Positions 1 to 5,642 of a stretch of 11,590 bases of DNA are shown one piece after another. The notes under the pieces were generated by a model. The model was not told the origin of the DNA, did no database searches, and worked only from the letters and a program-made list of their open reading frames with translations. A program made the position numbers and the translations under genes. How positions within the stretch are numbered: the first letter of the stretch is position 1; every line of letters begins with the position of its first letter. The DNA is taken from assembly GCA_041743835.1 (NCBI GenBank), contig JBGTLW010000058.1, positions 1 through 11,590 on the forward strand. Reading direction: 5' to 3'. This DNA is from JBGTLW01 sp041743835. GTDB taxonomy: Bacteria; Planctomycetota; Phycisphaerae; Phycisphaerales; Phycisphaeraceae.

Positions 1-175
1 ACGCCTCAAGTTCCTCGCCGCTGATCGGCGTGTTCACCGTCCGCAGCCAGTGACGCGGCCGGTTGAAACGGCCAGGATCATCCACGCCGCTCGCGGGAAG
101 GGGCCACGGCGACAGCATCGCCCTGGCCTGCTCATCCCCGAAACGCCAACGCCACAGGCTCGACCACCGTCTATG
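1..175 (-). pseudogene. RAYT (REP-associated tyrosine transposase) fragment, 5'-truncated, runs off the window
   Basis: The minus strand read from 175 down to 1 stays open and matches the C-terminal half of Y1_Tnp-family REP-associated transposases. It begins RRWSSLWRWRFGDEQARAM, then LSPWPLPA, and near the window edge RPRHWLRTVNTPISGEELEA. In this family the WRWSSLW-type motif follows the catalytic HUH/Tyr domain, and the VNxPxxxxELEAL stretch precedes the GRP[YF]G tail. The N-terminal half with the HxH motif and catalytic tyrosine is absent. Upstream on the same strand there is a stop at 178-176 and then an unrelated TPR-like frame, so the gene is broken at its 5' side. The 3' end lies beyond the window. 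These enzymes normally nick and move REP hairpins, and a REP-like hairpin lies about 26 bp upstream (201-221). Family assignment is from recalled motifs. Whether the tail is intact cannot be seen. Confidence 0.7.
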
Positions 176-607
176 CTACAACGCCTCGCAACCCGCGTCA
201 AAACGGGGAGCGTCCCCGTTTCGATACTCCTGCGCCCGGCGGTACAACATGTACTCCAGGCCGTAACGCGTCACATCCCGCAGGTACGCCACGCGCTTGC
301 GGTCCTCATTCAAGCCGTTGACGAGGTCTTTGAGGTGGGCTGGGGTGTCGGATGGGTGCAGGCTGCGGAGCATGTGCTGTGCGAAGCCGAATGCTTCAAT
401 CGCCTGGTCGTAACGGCCAAGCAACGCCAGCGACCGGCCGCAGTGCCAAGCCGCTTCGATTTGGGTTTCACCTTCTGTGTTGCCTGCCAGATGGTCGAAC
501 AGCCGCAACGCCTGTTCGGCGTGCTTGATCGCTTCCGGGGTAAGCTCTGGCTTTTCGGTGCGTGCGTTGATCGCCACGCCGAGATAGTCCAGATCGGGCA
601 GGTGGAG
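176..607 (-). pseudogene. TPR-like protein fragment, N-terminus missing
   Basis: The frame is open on the minus strand from just after the stop of the neighbouring 332-residue gene (610-608) to a TAG at 178-176. The first usable start is GTG at 577, giving 133 residues. Coding sense continues upstream of that GTG (LPDLDYLGVAIN), which suggests the true N-terminus has been lost. Residues about 14-75 form two helical pairs of TPR character, with EAIKHAEQALRLFDHL and AAWHCGRSLALLGRYDQAIEAF. TPR repeats are protein-protein interaction scaffolds, and no partner can be named. The last residues (RNGDAPRFDAG) are encoded by a REP-like palindrome, so the C-terminus is probably also not original. Base composition returns to GC-rich here after the AT-rich gene upstream, which marks a likely recombination joint near 608. 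It could still be translated as a small protein. Confidence 0.5.
201..227 (+). repeat. REP-like palindrome, copy 1
   Basis: Positions 201-221 form a perfect hairpin: a nine-base stem AAACGGGGA, loop GCG, and the complementary stem. It is followed by CGATAC (222-227). Positions 203-227 are repeated exactly, 25 of 25, as the reverse complement at 2177-2201. A GC-rich hairpin next to a short non-palindromic tag and beside RAYT coding remnants is the usual form of REP sequences. It overlaps the 3' end of the TPR-like fragment. Confidence 0.75.
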
Positions 608-1606
608 CTATTCCTTATCAAAGTTATCCGGGTTATGATCCCTTTGAGATTCTTCCGCCTTGATAGCCACAATAACCTGCCGCGCTTTGCGTCTAACATC
701 ATCGCTCTTACTGTCCAAGAAAAGACGGATACTGGCGACGTTGTTAACATTGCCCTTTTCTAAAAAATGATCAAGTAATACTTCAGCTTTTTCAGTATCC
801 ACGGAACCCACTAAGTCCTCAATCATCCAAAGTGGCACATCTTCCCCCCTATTTGCTAATGCCTTTAGCCCAAGCCGGAGTGTTTCTGGCCCCCCAGACA
901 TAGAAACATCGCAAAGCTTTTTAGTATCCAAAATACGATGAAAACTAGGAATTGAGGCGCTACTCAGTAAGTCGTAAGAAGCAAGCTTGCCCTTCTCATG
1001 CAAGATCATCGATTCCTTGGCCGCAGTTGCGCTATCAATCTGCGTAAGAATATAACCTAGCTGATTTTCAGGAATGATGGCACTTTTCAGCAATTTTACA
1101 GTATATTCTTCTCGCTTCTCTAATCCAACACTGTCATCTGATTTATTAATTTGCACTTCACCTCTAACCCCAAAATACTGAGGGTCTCTTGCCGACAGAT
1201 CTTGAATAAAATATCGATAGCCAATACGATATTTGCCAGCCTCTAAAAGCATAAGTCTTTCCATTGGAAAGTAGTATTTTACCGATTCCGATTTGTCCAA
1301 CTCTATTTTCTCGCCGGGATACTCGATACGTGGACCTGCAATATATCCGACGCCACTTGGCGGGGTGAAGCTAATATTGATCGCGCCGGGATATGAGTGA
1401 TACAGTGTAATCGGCTTCTCGTAATTATTCTTTATGGTAATGACTACTATGACAGGAAGATCGGCTGGTATAGATTGTTGCAGAGGCTCGACATTAACAC
1501 TAATCGATTCAGAATTTACGACAACACCGTTTGGCCAATCTGCCTCAACAATAATCCTAAGCATTATTGTAATAAGCGCAAAAATAACGATAGCTGGTAG
1601 TTTCAT
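608..1606 (-). CDS. exported protein of unknown function, beta-sandwich plus helical repeat
   Basis: This gene encodes 332 residues. The ATG at 1606 is followed by MKLPAIVIFALITIMLRIIV, a hydrophobic signal sequence with a plausible cut after EA (residue 22), so the product is probably periplasmic or membrane-attached. Residues about 33-155 are rich in alternating hydrophobic strands (IPADLPVIVVITIKNN, then AGKYRIGYRYFI). They look like an Ig-type beta-sandwich of the kind used for binding or inhibition. Residues about 165-318 are helical, and 240-318 resemble degenerate HEAT-type pairs. I recognise no family and see no catalytic motif. It is AT-rich with many A/T-ending codons, unlike its neighbours, which suggests transfer. 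It lies 47 bp downstream of the 160-residue gene on the same strand, so the two probably form an operon. No strong ribosome site precedes the ATG, and expression may rely on read-through from the upstream gene. Confidence 0.75.
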   Translation of the reverse strand: MKLPAIVIFALITIMLRIIVEADWPNGVVVNSESISVNVEPLQQSIPADLPVIVVITIKNNYEKPITLYHSYPGAINISFTPPSGVGYIAGPRIEYPGEKIELDKSESVKYYFPMERLMLLEAGKYRIGYRYFIQDLSARDPQYFGVRGEVQINKSDDSVGLEKREEYTVKLLKSAIIPENQLGYILTQIDSATAAKESMILHEKGKLASYDLLSSASIPSFHRILDTKKLCDVSMSGGPETLRLGLKALANRGEDVPLWMIEDLVGSVDTEKAEVLLDHFLEKGNVNNVASIRLFLDSKSDDVRRKARQVIVAIKAEESQRDHNPDNFDKE

Positions 1607-1653
1607 AATAAGCTTTCTATGGATATCTCTTCAAGGTTTATTTAATCTTAGCG

Positions 1654-2136
1654 CTATTCAATAGGCTCGAAAATTGGACTATGGCCTTGCAGGCCAACGG
1701 ACGGCCCCTCATCAGCGGCGTATCCATCGACAGCTACATAACTTCCTATTTTATCAATTGAGATAACTGGATTGCCATTGCCATCGATTTCATGTCCAAA
1801 CTTGACTTCGGCTGTGTAACCGGACTTGGGTATGGCAGCTAACTGCGTATCCAGCATGCCACATCGGGTACATCTAAATACACCGATTTGATCGACATGC
1901 ATTTCACCTGCACCGTCATCATCAATTCTCGCACGCATAAACCTCGCGCTAAATACATTACGATCGGCCTCACCCCATTCTTGCAATGCTGTGGGGGTTT
2001 CTGATGCTTGCAGAGTTCCAGCTGGCTGATTCTTCATTGAACCTGCATGGGCATATGTTTTTGATACTCGCTCGGCAACAAGCACCTCGGTAAGATGATC
2101 TAAGCTGCCGCTGTCGGACTCAAAATTCCAATCCAT
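1654..2136 (-). CDS. hypothetical 160-residue protein, AT-rich cargo gene
   Basis: I chose the ATG at 2136, which begins MDWNFESDSG. An AGGGG ribosome-binding motif lies five bases upstream (2142-2146), and from there composition and reading frame agree. The frame is open further up, to a GTG at 2286, but that extension reads through a REP palindrome and a proline-rich stretch antisense to GC-rich DNA. It also overlaps a transposase tail. The product has no signal peptide or membrane segment. It is acidic and contains one CxxC pair (FRCTRCG, C89 and C92) that might bind a metal. Residues about 100-140 look like beta strands (YTAEVKFGHEIDGNG, then ISIDKIGSYVAVDGY). No family is recognised. It lies 47 bp ahead of the exported 332-residue gene, so the two form a probable two-gene unit inside the REP-bounded segment. 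If the longer start were real, this could instead be the C-terminal tip of a larger displaced protein. Confidence 0.6.
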   Translation of the reverse strand: MDWNFESDSGSLDHLTEVLVAERVSKTYAHAGSMKNQPAGTLQASETPTALQEWGEADRNVFSARFMRARIDDDGAGEMHVDQIGVFRCTRCGMLDTQLAAIPKSGYTAEVKFGHEIDGNGNPVISIDKIGSYVAVDGYAADEGPSVGLQGHSPIFEPIE

Positions 2137-2141
2137 TATTA

Positions 2142-2146
2142 CCCCT
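2142..2146 (-). promoter_or_regulatory. ribosome-binding site deciding the 2136 start
   Basis: On the minus strand AGGGG is followed by five bases and then ATG. The upstream GTG alternative at 2286 has no comparable site and lies beyond the REP repeat. This supports the shorter gene model. Confidence 0.45.
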
Positions 2147-2176
2147 GTCAACCAATCGCCATCTTGTTGGAGCTGG

Positions 2177-2203
2177 GTATCGAAACGGGGACGCTCCCCG
2201 TAT
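2177..2203 (-). repeat. REP-like palindrome, copy 2 (inverted relative to copy 1)
   Basis: Read on the minus strand, 2201-2177 is identical to 203-227. The hairpin stem here is seven perfect bases (ACGGGGA, loop CGC, 2185-2201), because the flanking base at 2202 differs from copy 1. It begins four bases after the stop codon of a RAYT tail (2207-2205). That is the position where REP sequences typically flank their transposase gene. Confidence 0.75.
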
Positions 2204-2204
2204 T

Positions 2205-2321
2205 CTACGCCCCATCCTTTCTTGGCCGGCCCGGGGGTCGGAGGGTGGATTGTAGGCCGTGGCGGGCGATTATGCGGGACACCCACGACGCGCTGCCGTA
2301 GGGCCGGTCACGCCAACGCTT
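2205..2321 (-). pseudogene. RAYT C-terminal remnant
   Basis: The last 38 codons of a minus-strand frame match the tail of REP-associated tyrosine transposases: DRPYGSASWVSRIIARHGLQ, then STLRPPGRPRKDGA, then TAG. In the family this follows the ELEALR[RT]SVxRGRP[YF]G segment and ends with GRPRK. Upstream of KRW the frame (up to a possible start at 2594) shows no resemblance to the catalytic domain, so only the tail survives. It cannot be the direct continuation of the fragment at 1-175, because that one runs leftward out of the window. The two pieces therefore come from separate copies, or from one copy rearranged by duplication or inversion. Confidence 0.7.
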
Positions 2322-2644
2322 TGCACTACGCGCGTTCAACGGATCTGCGGGCTCTCCTTGCTGAGCAGCGGTGCAAACACTCAACACGCAGATAGACACA
2401 GCAGGGGCGCACAGGCAGTTGACGTTCAACCAAGTCATCCGGGAAGCGATACGGGGATGGAACTTGATATTTAGCCCGCTTGCATTCAGGGCTGGCCCGG
2501 TGAGCGGGTCGCCAAGCCGCGGCATCGTAGCGGGGTGACCCCCGGCTTCGATAAGCGGTTTGGAAAGGACCCTGTTCTGATGCCCCATTGACATATCAGG
2601 AATCGTAACCGGTGGGCGGGCGTCGGCACAAGGGGAATCTGATT
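2322..2644. other. non-coding stretch, no supported gene
   Basis: No frame here has family resemblance, a ribosome site and consistent codon use. The minus strand is open from 2594 into the RAYT tail, and residues near its start (VLSKPLIEAGGHPA) look protein-like, but I recognise nothing. I read it as intergenic debris beside the REP/RAYT region. Confidence 0.4.
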
Positions 2645-2732
2645 AACCGCGAAGGCGCCAAGGTCCCGAAGGAAGGCATTTTTATAATGCCGCGCAATGT
2701 CTTGACTTGGCGCACTTGGCGTCTTCGCGGTT
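2645..2732. repeat. dispersed inverted repeat with AACCGCGAAG ends
   Basis: The left arm AACCGCGAAGGCGCCAAG (2645-2662) pairs with the right arm at 2715-2732 at 17 of 18 positions, around a 52-bp centre. From memory, repeats with ends like AACCGCGAAGxCGCCAAG are scattered in many copies through several bacterial phyla, including planctomycetes. They resemble a non-autonomous, MITE-like or structural-RNA repeat. The long hairpin lies about 130 bp downstream of the permease stop. It could affect transcript ends there, but it lacks a T-run and so is not a standard terminator. Confidence 0.65.
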
Positions 2733-2858
2733 CATACTGTTTCAGGGTTGTTCAGAGAACCCCCACGTTTGTATGCGGGGATTGGCGATCTGATTGCGTG
2801 GGTGGCCGAGGCGGCGGAGAGTGTGTGGGCTGGGGCGGACGATAGCGAGTTGTTGCGC

Positions 2859-4559
2859 TTAGCGGTCGCGCCCGCGCAGGGGCATCACCGCGAGCAGCAC
2901 GCCGATGCCCAGCAACACGCCCAGCGTTGCCATGGCCATGGACTGCCCGAGGTCGCCCTGGTCGAACTGGTTGAAGATGAAACTGCCGATGGTGTCCACC
3001 CCGGCTGGCAGCAGCATGACCGAGGCGACCAGGTCGCGCAGGCAGGTGACAAACGTCGTGGCCCAAGCCGCGACGAGGCTGGCGCGGAGGAGTGGCCAGA
3101 CGACGGTGCGCAGCGTGCGTCCCCGGCCGGCACCCAGCGACTGGGCCGCGAGCTCGAGGCGTTGCGGGACCTGCCCCATCCCAGCGCTCCCCAATCGGAG
3201 GCTGTCGGAGAGGTACAGCGCGAGGTAGGCGATGACTAGGATCCACACCGTGCCATACACCCGCACCTGTATCCACGGCGCGTTCCACGCGAGGATCAGC
3301 GCGACCGCGACGACGATCTTGGGCAGCACTCTGGGCAGCAGCGCGAGGCCATCCAACGCGGTCGTGGCCCAGTGCCTGTAGCGTGCCAGCGCGTAGGCCG
3401 CCAACGCGCCCAGCGCGGTACACCCCACCGCTGCGACCAGGCTAAGCCACAGGCTTGTGACCAGTGCCCCGCGGCCCCGCGAGCCAGCCTCGAAGATGGC
3501 GCGGTAGTGCGTCAGGTTGTACACCGGGCCTTCCGCGGTCCACCCTTCGATCAGGCTGGTGAGGATCATCGCGACAAACGGCGCCGCCACGCTTAACGAA
3601 AACAGCCCCACGAAGAAGCCCCAGCCAAGCACCTGGCCGACTGTGCCGAGTTTCTGCCGCGTGATGGCCGAGGCCCGCCCGCCGCGCGTGAAAGTCTGCC
3701 GGAGCACAACGCGGTTAAACCCCACGCCCAGCAGGGCCATCAACAACAGCAGGCTGGACAGCGCCGTCGCCAGCGGCAGGTTCACCGGCCAACTGGTCAC
3801 CAGATAGTAGATCTCCGCGGGCAGCAGAAGGATGTTGGACCTCGGCCCCAGAATCGCGGGCACGCCAAAGTTCGACAAGGCATCGAGGAACACCAGCAGC
3901 CCCGCATTGAGGATCGCCGGCAGCAGCAGCGGGATTACGACCGTGGCCCACACCCGTCGCCGGGACGCGCCCAGTAGCACCGCCGCATCTTCGAGCCTGC
4001 TTGGGATCGCACGCAGCGCCGCCTCCACCGCCAGCGCGACGTAGGCGTAACTGGCGAGCGCCATCACCAGCGTGATGCCCCAGAATGAGAAGAACAAGCT
4101 GCGCACTGCCCCCGGCAGCGTGCCCAGCGCCTGGTCTGCCAGGCCTGACGGTTGCATCAGCAGCACATAGGAGAGAGCCATGACGTAGGGTGGTGTCATG
4201 ATCGGGATCAGCAAGGACAGCCGGGCGAGCCATCGCATCTTCAGATCGGTGCGTGCGAGCAAGTACCCGCAGGGGATGCCCAATGCCCACGCCAACACCG
4301 TTGTTGCCCCGGCCCAGCGCAATGAATTGACCAGCATCTGCCCGAGGCCGGGCGTGGTCAGGAGCTGCTTGTACGCATCGAGGAAGCCATCGAATCGCCC
4401 GTCGTAAATGCGTGGCCAAACGCTCTGTAACCCCAGCATCGCTACCGGGTAGCCAATTAACACGAGCAGGACCGCGGCACTGACCGTGAGCGGCCAGGGC
4501 GGGACACGCCGCATGATGTCTTGTGCTATCGCTCTAGGCATCTGGGTGTCATGGTTCAC
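2859..4559 (-). CDS. ABC importer permease, two fused domains (iron(III)/2-aminoethylphosphonate type)
   Basis: This 566-residue integral inner-membrane protein has about twelve hydrophobic segments. It carries two copies of the EAA cytoplasmic loop that contacts the ATPase: residues about 179-211 (EAALRAIPSRLEDAAVLLGA) and about 454-490 (LRLGSAGMGQVPQRLELAAQ). A single chain with two transmembrane domains and two EAA loops is the form seen in FbpB/SfuB-type ferric permeases and in 2-aminoethylphosphonate permeases, usually about 500-570 residues. The start is taken as GTG at 4559, nine bases after the binding-protein stop at 4569. No clear ribosome site is visible, which fits translational coupling. 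An in-frame ATG six codons later (4541) also lacks one. It works with the preceding binding protein and ATPase. The substrate cannot be fixed from sequence alone. Confidence 0.9.
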   Translation of the reverse strand: MNHDTQMPRAIAQDIMRRVPPWPLTVSAAVLLVLIGYPVAMLGLQSVWPRIYDGRFDGFLDAYKQLLTTPGLGQMLVNSLRWAGATTVLAWALGIPCGYLLARTDLKMRWLARLSLLIPIMTPPYVMALSYVLLMQPSGLADQALGTLPGAVRSLFFSFWGITLVMALASYAYVALAVEAALRAIPSRLEDAAVLLGASRRRVWATVVIPLLLPAILNAGLLVFLDALSNFGVPAILGPRSNILLLPAEIYYLVTSWPVNLPLATALSSLLLLMALLGVGFNRVVLRQTFTRGGRASAITRQKLGTVGQVLGWGFFVGLFSLSVAAPFVAMILTSLIEGWTAEGPVYNLTHYRAIFEAGSRGRGALVTSLWLSLVAAVGCTALGALAAYALARYRHWATTALDGLALLPRVLPKIVVAVALILAWNAPWIQVRVYGTVWILVIAYLALYLSDSLRLGSAGMGQVPQRLELAAQSLGAGRGRTLRTVVWPLLRASLVAAWATTFVTCLRDLVASVMLLPAGVDTIGSFIFNQFDQGDLGQSMAMATLGVLLGIGVLLAVMPLRGRDR

Positions 4560-4568
4560 ATTGAATAC

Positions 4569-5642
4569 TTAGACCACAGCCCGTTCGATCTCGTACTGAA
4601 AACGCCGAAGCACGCGGGACTGATCGCGCGTGCCCGCAGCGATGTCCATAGGCCAAGCGTTCAACGCGCCAGCATCGATGCGCTGTGCGCTTAGCGGCAC
4701 GCCGGGCAGCGCGGGGATGAGGTGTCCCTCGGCGATGCTCTGTTGCAGGGCCGGGGCAAAGTACAGGTCCACGAACGTGCGGGCCTGATCGGGCAACCGC
4801 GTGCCACGGAGGATGGCGATCGGGCGGTGAACCACCGGCACACCCTCGGTCGGGAAGCGCAGGCGGATCGGTGCGCCGCGCTCGATCTGCCTGAGGATCA
4901 GATAGTCTGCCGCCGCGAAGAGCGCGTCATACGCACCGGTCAGCAGCCCACCGATCGCCTGGCTGTTAGCGCCGCCGATCTCCATCCCGGCTTGTTTCGC
5001 GGCCGCGAGCATGCGCCACGCCTCGTCGCCACGACGCTGCACGAAGTTCAAGACAAAGTCGGCCGCGGTCCCGGAACGAGACGGCGCGGGCATCACCACG
5101 CTGCCGCCGAATCGCCCCGTCAGCATGTCTTCCCAACTCGGCGGGTTGGGTGTGTCCCGCTCTTGACGCAGCGCGATCCCCACCGCCGCGGACGAGGAGG
5201 TGTGGTACGCACCCCCCGGGTCGTCGCCGTCGGCTGCGGGCTTGCCCTCGGGACGATAGGGTTCCAGCATCGATTCTTGCCGGAGGTAATCAGCCGCGAG
5301 CGTACTGGCAAGGATGAGCACATCGGCCCGCCGGTTGTATCGCTCGGCTTGGAGCTTGGCCATGACCTGGCCTGTCGTGGCTTGGAATACCTCGACCGCC
5401 CGGCCGGTCGCCTCCTGGTAGCGCTGGGCCGCGAGTTCTGCAAGCCAGCCGGGGCCCGCAGAGTACACCACCAGATTCCGGTTGTTTCCATTGCCGCAGC
5501 CCGCCGCGCCGAGTGTCGCCGCACCGAGCATCCAACCCGAGGCCGTGCGCAGGAGCGACCGCCGCGACAGCGTGCCGACTTCCAGCCGCGTCACTCGGCT
5601 CGGCTGCAAAGCCGCTGGCTCGGGGGCTAAGCCGGTAGCCAT
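4569..5642 (-). CDS. ABC importer substrate-binding protein, Tat-type lipoprotein (iron(III)/AEP-like)
   Basis: This gene encodes 357 residues from the ATG at 5642, chosen because AGAGGA lies six bases upstream. The longer open frame to 5876 would run antiframe through the ATPase gene. The N-terminus has a twin-arginine motif (LSRRSLL, residues 25-31), a hydrophobic stretch, and a weak lipobox ending AAGC (C49). This indicates folded export and lipid anchoring. The mature part follows the FbpA/AfuA class: LVVYSAGPGW, TGQVMAKLQAE, ADVLILAS, and the anion-loop-like PAPSRSGTAADF (residues 185-196), then FPTEGVPVVHRP. The adjacent tyrosine pair that coordinates ferric iron in FbpA is not evident. 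The matching region reads AAADYLIL, with one tyrosine (Y247). Iron, a phosphonate such as 2-aminoethylphosphonate, or another anion-linked ligand therefore all remain possible. It overlaps the ATPase gene by 16 bp. Confidence 0.88.
   Translation of the reverse strand: MATGLAPEPAALQPSRVTRLEVGTLSRRSLLRTASGWMLGAATLGAAGCGNGNNRNLVVYSAGPGWLAELAAQRYQEATGRAVEVFQATTGQVMAKLQAERYNRRADVLILASTLAADYLRQESMLEPYRPEGKPAADGDDPGGAYHTSSSAAVGIALRQERDTPNPPSWEDMLTGRFGGSVVMPAPSRSGTAADFVLNFVQRRGDEAWRMLAAAKQAGMEIGGANSQAIGGLLTGAYDALFAAADYLILRQIERGAPIRLRFPTEGVPVVHRPIAILRGTRLPDQARTFVDLYFAPALQQSIAEGHLIPALPGVPLSAQRIDAGALNAWPMDIAAGTRDQSRVLRRFQYEIERAVV

Larger units (their letters stand above)
203..2201. mobile_element. 2-kb segment bounded by inverted REP-like repeats (possible mobilised cargo)
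   Basis: Two identical 25-bp sequences stand in inverted orientation at 203-227 and 2177-2201. They enclose about 1.95 kb carrying two unknown genes and the TPR-like fragment. Composition changes sharply inside: for example, 1381-1440 has 25 G/C of 60, against 42 of 60 at 3301-3360. RAYT fragments lie just outside both ends. The outer limits of an acquired segment could be these repeats. However, the AT-rich part itself runs only from about 610 to about 2160, so the left joint may lie near 608 instead. No target-site duplication was recognised. Calling this one element is inference. Confidence 0.4.

Noticed and set aside
50..763. A 237-codon open frame on the plus strand
   Set aside because: It runs antisense through the RAYT and TPR fragments, both of which have recognisable protein features on the minus strand.
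2137..2286. N-terminal extension of the 160-residue gene to a GTG at 2286
   Set aside because: It would translate through the REP palindrome and overlap the RAYT tail on the same strand, and it has no ribosome site. The ATG at 2136 has AGGGG five bases upstream.
2322..2594. A coding start for the RAYT tail at 2594
   Set aside because: The residues before KRWRDRPYG show none of the family's catalytic motifs, so this is an accidental open frame ahead of a remnant.
4722..5630. A 302-codon open frame on the plus strand
   Set aside because: It is antisense to the binding-protein gene, whose motifs, start site and operon position are clear. It arises from GC-rich codon bias, and its protein is arginine/histidine-rich without family features.
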